64,000 bases of DNA from contig JAYJMM010000112.1 in the NCBI GenBank assembly GCA_037349105.1, positions 2,418,001 to 2,482,000 of the forward strand, in the 5' to 3' direction. The notes beneath the pieces were generated by a model, which saw only the letters and a program-made list of their open reading frames with translations, was not told where the DNA came from and did not search any database. This DNA is from Limnomonas spitsbergensis. Its lineage: Eukaryota; Chlorophyta; Chlorophyceae; Chlamydomonadales. A program made the translations under genes and the position numbers. Shown one piece after another: positions 55,882 to 64,000 of the stretch; positions within the stretch are counted from its first letter, which is position 1, and the number at the start of each line of letters is the position of its first letter.

Positions 55882-57409
55882 GGAATTAGCGGGTTCGGAA
55901 ACTGCTTGCGCGCATGCATTCTGTGTGTCTGAGATGAACTGGCAGACAGGCCATGTTTCTTTAGTTTCGGTATAATTATCCCAAATGGGGCTGCGTGGGA
56001 AATGAAATGGCCCATCCCCTGCCGTCCTCCGGATGAAATAATATATCAAGGCACTCAAATATTGGTAAATTAATTAATGAAGATGCTGATATGACAAACA
56101 TGCCACGAGAGTCCTGGGGATAGGCAGGGTCGACCGCGAGTTATTTTGTACCCTAAAGGCAAAGCGCAGATTGGATGATGTCATGAGGGCTGATGTCCTG
56201 ACATATGCACGCTTTCAGTGCATCCCAGATCAAGTCTGAGAGAAAGTCAGCACGGGAGGGCAGCCTGCTGCATCTGAATAATGAATTGGTGAGTAAGCAT
56301 CAGTCATTGCGGTTCATTCACAGATTGGAGTGGCATTTCTCGTGACTCAGAAATCGCAGGGTGTCTCAGCTTCGTATGTCCCATACACATGGACCGTGTC
56401 AGATGGCTTCACTTCTCCTGATGTGGGTATGCACCTCTTAGCAGGGGGAGGTATCGGGCATTTTCTGCCCTGGACCCTGAGGGGATGCCTCTTAGCCTTT
56501 TGCAGATTGAAGCAATCCGTGATATGTTCTGATCACCTGCATCATAACATGTGCCTCTGCTGTACTTGCAATTTGCAAATGTTTGTAAAACACGATGCTC
56601 TGGAGCTGTGTTAGTTGTTTTCGTGCTGACGACCACAGCAATCAGAAGCAATGCGAATTTGAAATAATATCCGAACAACAGCCATATCCTGTCCTGGTTG
56701 TGACTCCTGGGAGCCCTAATAACGAATTCCTCACGATGTATGCATTTTGCTGTCCCACTTAACTGTCAGCCACCCAAATATGCAGCTTGCACAACCAACC
56801 ACCTTCAAGAGTTTCTTGTAATCCTGGAGACAAAAATCAAGACAATGCTGCAATGGATCAAGTTGCGATAGACAACAACATCATCCAGATTCATTTCTGC
56901 TTCTGATAACATAAACGGTAGATTGATGCTTCTGGTAATAGTACCAATATTCATGTACTGAACCAGGATCACAGTTTATTTAGCCCCCAATCGGCTGTTT
57001 TGATCATGACTTCGATAACCTCTGAACGGTATCACACAGATTCAAGTTTAGAGAGGTGCATACCGCTCGGCCGCTACTAAGCTCAAACCTTCCCCCCTTC
57101 ACACAGATTCGAGTGTAAGGTGCACCAGCCCCTCAACCGGCTTATCACCATCAACATTGTAAATAGGTTACATGCTAGCGTTAGACAGAGCTTCCAAATC
57201 TGAGGCTCGCTGACTTGTGTCACCAACCTAAACAGCCCACGCCCAGCCATCACACTCAGTTTGTACCTTCTCCCTTGCGTATCCTGGCTGACTTTTTGTA
57301 TGCCGATGTGGCCGAGCTTTATTTGAGCAGGGCTCAGAGGTGTTACGTCATTAACTCAGTTTGTGCCATGTCCATTGCCATCCTAACAGCCCACGCCCAG
57401 CCATCACAC
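55882..57409. other. convergent intergenic region (NMNAT / carrier)
   Basis: Both flanking genes end here. No supported gene. A 33-bp duplication (AGCCCACGCCCAGCCATCAC...AGTTTGT) at about 57235 and 57389 abuts the carrier stop codon. An inverse LINE 3' terminus lies at about 57312-57350. Confidence 0.5.
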
Positions 57410-60400
57410 TCAGTTTGTGCCGACGTCCAATGCCATCCGAACCTGCTCCATGATCATGAACATCACCAGGGTGTGCGGCGCGATCTTCATGTACAACGGC
57501 AGCCAGCCCCGGAAGAATACCCGTGCACCCCCCTCCTGATACATGGCCGACGCTGTGCCCGAGAAGGTCGGCCGTAACGCGCCCGCCGCAGCCGTCTTGC
57601 CGGCGGCTTGCATCCTCGTCTTCAGGGCCTCAGCCGGTGCACTGAGTGTAGTGGCGGCAAGCCCGCTCGCCATAGAAGCCACCACGTGCACCTGAAAACA
57701 GCAGTATTTGTTGCAGTGGCTACCGCATCACTTTCAGCTACTTTTAGCTACACGGTGGCCTACGGCCACCACGTGCACCTGGAAACAAGATCAACGTGGA
57801 CGAGCTTTGTTTTCGAGCAGGGCGCAGAGGCCTGACATCATTAACCAGGAAACATAGCGTCATACAAGCCATGATGCAATCCCTTGCCAAGGTTCACTTG
57901 TCAAGGTTCGGGTTCAAGAGTGCAGGGCTGCGTAGGCTGAGGTTCGAGGGTTCAAAGAGGTTACTAAGAGGAAGAGCTGATAACAGCAGCGGTCGATAAA
58001 TCTGAGTTTCAGATTAACCAAGCGGGGGCCCCCTGTAAACTGTAAATTTCAGGGTGCTTCAGCAACCATCCAGCTAAACCACAGCCTGCAGTCAGCGGGG
58101 CCTGGTGCAGCAAACTCAACTGCTTTGGGTGCCGACCAATCGGGGCCGTAGGCTGGCATAGCTAGGGTCATCATCCACTAAGCCCACCCCTTTTCATCAT
58201 CCACTGGGCCCACCCTTGGGCCCACCTCTTTTCATCATCCACTGTACCCACCCTTGGGCCCACCCCTTTTCATCATCCGCTGAGCCCACCCTTGGGCCCA
58301 CCCCTTTTCATTATCCACTGTACCCACCCTTGGGCCCACCCCTTCTTCATCATCCGCTGAGCCCACCCTTGGGCCCACCCCTTTTCATCATCCACTGGGC
58401 CCACCCTTGGGCCCACCCCTTTTCATCATCCACTGAACCCACCCTTGGGCCCACCCTTTTCATAATCCGCTGAGCCCACCCTTGGGCCCACCCTTTTCAT
58501 CATCCACTGTACCCACCCTTGGGCCCACCTCTTTTCATCATCCACTGGGCCCACCCTTGGGCCCACCCCTTGTCATCATCCACTGTACCCACCCTTGGGC
58601 CCACCCCTTTCATCATCCACTGTACCCACCCTTGGGCCCACCCTTTTCATTATCCACTGTACCCACCCTTGGGCCCACCCCTTTTCATCATCCACTGTAC
58701 CCACCCTTGGGCCCACCCCTTTTTCATCATCCACTGTACCCACCCTTGGGCCCACCCATTTTCATCATCCACTGTACCCACCCCTGGGCCCACCCCTTTT
58801 CATCATCCACTGTACCCACCCCTGGGCCCACCCCTTTTCATCATCCACTGTACCCACCCCTGGGCCCACCCCTTTTCATCATCCACTGTACCCACCCCTG
58901 GGCCCACCCATTTTCATCATCCACTGTACCCACCCTTGGGCCCACCCCTTTTCATCATCCACTGTACCCACCCTTGGGCCCACCCCTTTTCATCATCCAC
59001 TGTACCCACCCTTGGGCCCACCCCTTTTTCATCATCCACTGTACCCACCCCTGGGCCCACCCCTTTTCATCATCCACTGTACCCACCCCTGGGCCCACCC
59101 CTTTTCATCATCCACTGTACCCACCCTTGGGCCCACCCCTTTTCATCATCGGCTGAGCCCACCCTTGGGCCCACCCCTTTTCATTATCCACTGTACCCAC
59201 CCTTGGGCCCACCCCTTCTTCATCATCCGCTGAGCCCACCCTTGGGCCCACCCCTTTTCATCATCCACTGGGCCCACCCTTGGGCCCACCCCTTTTCATC
59301 ATCCACTGAACCCACCCTTGGGCCCACCCTTTTCATAATCCGCTGAGCCCACCCTTGGGCCCACCCTTTTCATTATCCACTGTACCCACCCTTGGGCCCA
59401 CCTCTTTTCATCATCCACTGGGCCCACCCTTGGGCCCACCCCTTTTCATCATCCACTGTACCCACCCTTGGGCCCACCCCTTTCATCATCCACTGGGCCC
59501 ACCCTTGGGCCCACCCTTTTCATTATCCACTGTACCCACCCTTGGGCCCACCCCTTTTCATCATCCACTGTACCCACCCTTGGGCCCACCCCTTTTTCAT
59601 CATCCACTGTACCCACCCTTGGGCCCACCCATTTTCATCATCCACTGTACCCACCCCTGGGCCCACCCCTTTTCATCATCCACTGTACCCACCCCTGGGC
59701 CCACCCCTTTTCATCATCCACTGTACCCACCCCTGGGCCCACCCCTTTTCATCATCCACTGAGCCCACCCTTGGGCCCACCCATTTTCATCATCCACTGT
59801 ACCCACCCTTGGGCCCACCCCTTTTCATCATCCACTGTACCCACCCTTGGGCCCACCCCTTTTCATCATCCACTGTACCCACCCTTGGGCCCACCCCTTT
59901 TTCATCATCCACTGTACCCACCCCTGGGCCCACCCCTTTTCATCATCCACTGTACCCACCCCTGGGCCCACCCCTTTTCATCATCCACTGTACCCACCCT
60001 TGGGCCCACCCCTTTTCCATCATCCACTGTACCCACCCTTGGGCCCACCCCTTTTTCATCATCGGCTGAGCCCACCCCTGGGCCCACCCCTTTTCATCAT
60101 CCACTGAGCCCACCCTTAGGCCCACCCTTTTCATCATCCGCTGAGCCCACCCTTGGGCCCACCCCTTTTTCATCATCCACTGTACCCACCCTTGGGCCCA
60201 CCCCTTTTTCATCATCCAATGTACCCACGCTTGGGCCCACCCCTTTTTCATCATCCACTGTACCCAGTCTTGGGCCCACCCCTTTTCATCATCCACTGTA
60301 CCCACCCTTGGGCCCACCCCTTTTCATCATCCGCTGAGCCCACCCCTGGGCCCACCCCCTTTTCATCATCCACTGTACCCACCCCTTCTTCATCATCCAC

Positions 60401-63400
60401 TGGGCCAACTTAAACGCCACACGGCAAACCAATGATCTAGCTGTCCTTCAACATGAACCCAGGTACGTATTTTTGCAAAGCGCATCGACACTTCGGCCTT
60501 TTCCGAAGTTTAAACAACACCCCCACCTTGATGCTCCTCTCGTCTTCTCCAAGCATCTCCTGTGCCCTTTGCCTAGCTGCGTCATACGTCAGGAGCTGGC
60601 CCAGGTTAAAGGTAACGGTACGGCCCATCAGAGCGGAGGTGCCAGCAAAGAGGCCCTTGAATCCATGTTGTGAAACCACTTCGCGTGCAACCTGCCGGTG
60701 ATTAGGGTTCAGGGTTCAGGGTTCTGGGTTGAAGGTTCAGGGTTCAGGGTTCTGGGTTTAGGTAGAGACACCACCTCTCCTGCAACGTGCCAGTGTTAAG
60801 GATAAAGGGTTTGGGAAGTGACACACCTCTAGCACAAACTGCATGGGTTCAGGGCTATAGGGTTCTACTGCACACCAGTAGGCTTCAGGACATAGGCTTC
60901 AGGGCATAGGCTTCAGGGCATAGGCTTCAGGGCATAGGCTTCAGGGCATAGGCTTCAGGGCATAGGCTTCAGGACATAGGCATCAGGGCATAGGCTTCAG
61001 GGCATAGGCTTCAGGACATAGGCTTCAGGGCATAGGCTTCAGGGCATAGGCTTCAGGACATAGGCTTCAGGGCATAGGCTTCAGGGCATAGGCTTCAGGG
61101 CATAGGCTTCAGAGCATAGGCTTCAGGGCATAGGCTTCAGGGCATAGGCTTCAGGGCATAGGCTTCAGGGCATAGGCTTCAGGACATAGGCTTCAGGGCA
61201 TAGGCTTCAGGGCATAGGCTTCAGTGCATAGGCTTCAGGGCATAGGCTTCAGGGCATAGGCTTCAGGGCATAGGCTTCAGGGCATAGGCTTCAGGGCATA
61301 GGCTTCAGGGCATAGGCTTCAGGGCATAGGCTTCAGGGCATAGGCTTCAGGGCATAGGCTTCAGGGCATAGGCTTCAGGGCATAGGCTTCAGGGTATAGG
61401 CTTCAGGGCATAGGATTCAGGGCATAGGCTTCAGGGCATAGGCTTCAGGGCATAGGCTTCAGGACATAGGCTTCAGGGCGTACGCTTCAGGGCATAGGCT
61501 TCAGGGCATAGGCTTCAGGGCATAGGCTTCAGGGCATAGGCTTCAGGACATAGGCTTCAGGGCATAGGCTTCAGGGCATAGGCTTCAGTGCATAGGCTTC
61601 AGGGCAGAGGCTTCAGGGCATAGGCTTCAGGGCATAGGCTTCAGGACATAGGCTTCAGGACATAGGCTTCAGGGCATAGGCTTCAGGGCATAGGCTTCAG
61701 GGCATAGGCTTCAGAGCATAGGCTTCAGGGCATAGGCTTCAGGGCATAGGCTTCAGGGCATAGGCTTCAGGGCATAGGCTTCAGGACATAGGCTTCAGTG
61801 CATAGGCTTCAGGGCATAGGCTTCAGTGCATAGGCTTCAGGGCATAGGCTTCAGGGCATAGGCTTCAGGGCATAGGCTTCAGTGCCTAGGCTTCAGTGCA
61901 TAGGCTTCAGGGCATAGGCTTCAGGGCATAGGCTTCAGGGCATAGGCTTCAGGACATAGGCTTCAGGGCATAGGCTTCAGGGCATAGGCTTCAGTGCATA
62001 GGCTTCAGGGCATAGGCTTCAGGACATAGGCTTCAGGGCATAGGCTTCAGGGCATAGGCTTCAGGGCATAGGCTTCAGGACATAGGCTTCAGGGCATAGG
62101 CTTCAGGGCATAGGCTTCAGGGCATAGGCTTCAGGGCATAGGCTTCAGGGCATAGGCTTCTGGACATAGGCTTCAGGGCATAGGCTTCAGGGCATAGGCT
62201 TCAGGGCATAGGCTTCAGGGCATAGGCTTCAGGGCATGGGCTTCAGGGCATAGGCTTCAGGGCATAGGCTTCAGGGTATAGGCTTCAGGGTATAGGCTTC
62301 AGGACATAGGCTTCAGGGCATAGGCTTCAGGACATAGGCTTCAGGGCATAGGCTTCAGGGCATAGGCTTCAGGGCATAGGCTTCAGGGCATAGGCTTCAG
62401 GGCATAGGCTTCAGGGCATAGGCTTCAGGGCATAGGCTTCAGGACATAGGCTTCAGGGCATAGGCTTCAGAGCATAGGCTTCAGGGCATGGGCTTCAGGG
62501 CATAGGCTTCAGGGCATAGGCTTCAGGACATAGGCTTCAGGACATAGGCTTCAGGACATAGGCTTCAGGGCATAGGCTTCAGGGCATAGGCTTCAGGGCA
62601 TAGGCTTCAGGGCATAGGCTTCAGGGCATAGGCTTCAGGGCATAGGCTTCAGGGCATAGGCTTCAGGGCATAGGCTTCAGGACATAGGCTTCAGGGCATA
62701 GGCTTCAGGGCATAGGCTTCAGGGCATAGGCTTCAGGACATAGGCTTCAGGGCATAGGCTTCAGGACATAGGCTTCAGGGCATAGGCTTCAGGGCATAGG
62801 CTTCAGAGCATAGGCTTCAGGACATAGGCTTCAGGACATAGGCTTCAGGGCATAGGCTTCAGGACATAGGCTTCAGGGCATAGGCTTCAGGGCATAGGCT
62901 TCAGGGCATAGGCTTCAGGGCATAGGCTTCAGGACATAGGCTTCAGGGCATAGGCTTCAGGACATAGGCTTCAGAGCATAGGCTTCAGGGCATAGGCTTC
63001 AGGGCATAGGCTTCAGGACATAGGCTTCAGGGCATAGGCTTCAGGACATAGGCTTCAGGGCATAGGCTTCAGGGCATAGGCTTCAGGGCATAGGCTTCAG
63101 GACATAGGCTTCAGGGCATAGGCTTCAGGACATAGGCTTCAGGGCATAGGCTTCAGGGCATAGGCTTCAGGGCATAGGCTTCAGGACATAGGCTTCAGGG
63201 CATAGGCTTCATGGCATAGGATCAAGGGCATTATGATTCAGGCTGTTAGGATTCAGGGGTATATGGTTCAGGACTTCAGGCTTTGCCCCCCCTCAAACAA
63301 TCTGGTTGTGAGACGTCAGGGACAGGAGCAACACATATGTATATCTAAATACTGAGACAGGGAATGGGACGTCCCGATCCTTACATGGCGAGAAGAGGAT

Positions 63401-63723
63401 CATGGGGCCTGTCTGCACTTCAGTCCTTTGTTATTTTCATTAATAATGGTATTTTTATTTTTCAATTCTTACTTCAACCTACAATCAGCCACACCCCAAC
63501 CCATGTCCATAAACGGTGTTTGAACCACCATCCCACCCACTTGTAGCATGGACGGGCTGCTGGCGGCCAGCATGGACTGGCGAGTGCGGATCAGGTCCAT
63601 GGGCGCGGCCACAAGCTGCGCCGTGACGGCGGCCAGGACGGCCAGCGCGCCTCTGATGGGCACCTCGGACGCCTTGGTCGCGCCGCCGGAAGACACGGGC
63701 GACAGCAAACCAGCTCGGACAGC
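57410..63723 (-). CDS. mitochondrial carrier (SLC25 family), 5' part beyond window
   Basis: Three in-phase exons: 63723-63541, 60691-60527, 57691-57410 (stop at 57410-57412). The first carries the carrier signature PMDLIRTRQS (PxDxxRxR). The second has HGFKGLFAGTSALMGRTVTF followed by LGQLLTYDAARQ, the even-helix GxxxLFxG...YD pattern. The third has PAEALKTRMQ (Px[DE]xxKxR) and FFRGWLPLYMKIAPHTLVMF with MEQVR. This corresponds to repeats 2 (part) and 3 of the tripartite inner-membrane carrier; repeat 1 should lie to the right of the window. The C-terminal MEQVR style is nearest to dicarboxylate/oxoglutarate or uncoupling-type carriers, but the substrate cannot be assigned. All introns are phase 0. 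The two introns are about 2.85 kb each and consist mostly of a 14-bp and a 38-bp minisatellite. Acceptor duplications occur at exons 60691 and 57691. Confidence 0.85.
57670..57792. repeat. duplicated acceptor of the last carrier exon
   Basis: GCCACCACGTGCACCTGAAA at the real junction (57679-57698) recurs as GCCACCACGTGCACCTGGAA at about 57767-57786. On the minus strand both give TTTCAG or TTCCAG followed by GTGCACGTGGTGGC. The gap holds a fragment of the SINE-like repeat. Confidence 0.88.
58048..58155 (+). repeat. SINE-like dispersed repeat in last carrier intron
   Basis: GTGCTTCAGCAACCATCCAG, GGGGCCTGGTGCAGCAAA and GGGGCCGTAGGCTGGC match the family order of 1888-2022. Confidence 0.55.
58160..60410. 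repeat. 38-bp minisatellite, about 58 copies
   Basis: Unit CCCACCCTTGGGCCCACCCC followed by TTTTCATCATCCACTGTA, with 37- and 39-bp length variants and a higher-order pattern: 58240-58700 and 59120-59560 share the same variant sequence. It fills the last carrier intron. Repeated plus-strand open frames are artefacts. Confidence 0.95.
60700..60800. repeat. telomere-like GGGTTCA tract and copy of carrier exon acceptor
   Basis: GGGTTCAGGGTTCAGGGTTC directly upstream (on the gene) of exon 60691-60527. At about 60768-60798 a diverged copy of the exon's acceptor region matches by eye at about 23 of 29 positions; its AG is lost. Confidence 0.6.
60875..63225. repeat. 14-bp minisatellite, about 165 copies
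   Basis: ATAGGCTTCAGGGC repeated almost without length change over 2.35 kb, with GGGC/GGAC/GTGC/GAGC variants mixed. It fills the carrier intron between exons 63541 and 60691. Confidence 0.96.
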
Positions 63724-64000
63724 CTGGCAGAGCAAGGATGGGTCAGGAAAGATATGAGGTAGGAGAGAAGGCCAGCGATCAGGTGAAGAAGAAAGGGAAG
63801 TGACATGAGACGCATAGCCACATGGGCAAGAGCAAGAACGGGCCAGGAAAGATGGAACGCCGCCGGTCAGGGTATGGAGAATGGGGAGGGACATGAGAAG
63901 CATAGACGCATGGGCGAAAGCAAGCTGAAACCTTTGACACAGCAACGAGTCGGGATTGACATGGCCACCAAAAAAACATTTGGGGATGTGGGGATCCGAG
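63724..64000. other. carrier intron with about 95-bp tandem copies near the acceptor
   Basis: Text around the acceptor (TCAGGAAAGATATGAGG at about 63742) recurs in altered form near 63843 (CCAGGAAAGATGGAACG), and GACATGAGACGCATAGCCAC recurs near 63890. No further exon recognised before the window end. Confidence 0.5.

Noticed and set aside
58216..60413. Repeated frames encoding PPLGPPLF-type repeats
   Set aside because: Product of the 38-bp minisatellite; the same DNA is intronic in the carrier gene and the frames break at every length variant.
60875..63225. CRISPR-like array
   Set aside because: Direct 14-bp tandem repeats with no unique spacers, in a eukaryotic intron.

Overview
The window looks like nuclear DNA of a green alga (chlorophyte, possibly a prasinophyte; the genus is only a guess). 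Reasons: intron-rich genes with GT-AG introns; plant-type TTTAGGG interstitial repeats; single-exon, divergently paired histone genes with a 16-nt 3' palindrome; non-LTR retrotransposon debris; and very many minisatellites inside introns. Exons were chained by hand from splice signals, reading phase and protein continuity; no search was run.

Layout. 46-5579 (-): secreted mosaic protein of PAN/Apple modules and an R-type (beta-trefoil) lectin, 3' end off the left edge. 8261-9976 (-): AlkB-type 2-oxoglutarate dioxygenase with an N-terminal UBZ4/Rad18-like zinc finger, head-to-head with a SUMO gene (10221-10901). This pair seems to have been duplicated: 11743-12024 (-) is a decayed copy of the zinc-finger exon beside a second SUMO gene (12271-12967). 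14-17.9 kb: retrotransposon 3' fragments, a dispersed repeat and two unrecognised exons. 17927-28678 (+): 13-exon CCAR1-like gene (Q/G/Y-rich, RE-rich, DBC1-like, SAP, EF-hand-like). 30990-31502 (-): small unrecognised single-exon gene. 34.3-40.0 kb: H2A<->H2B and H3<->H4 pairs separated by a degenerate LINE (36.1-38.3 kb). 41417-53004 (-): membrane-anchored sugar-transfer-type ATP-grasp protein with two megasatellite-bearing introns. 53649-55881 (+): NMN adenylyltransferase. 57410-63723 (-): mitochondrial carrier, 5' end off the right edge, with two introns of about 2.8 kb each holding a minisatellite.

The most unusual feature is a pattern shared by at least five genes. Many tandem duplications here are not placed at random in introns: the repeated unit spans an exon/intron junction and carries the last or first exon codons plus the splice site. 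Copy number runs from 2 to 72. The extreme case is intron 1 of the ATP-grasp gene, which opens directly into 72 head-to-tail 44-bp units, each a copy of the 5' splice junction. Comparable donor arrays occur in the ATP-grasp (introns 2 and 4), NMNAT, CCAR1-like and AlkB genes, and acceptor arrays in the PAN/lectin and carrier genes. This looks like a genome-wide process of splice-junction tandem duplication, relevant to intron gain and growth, decoy splice sites and microexon birth.
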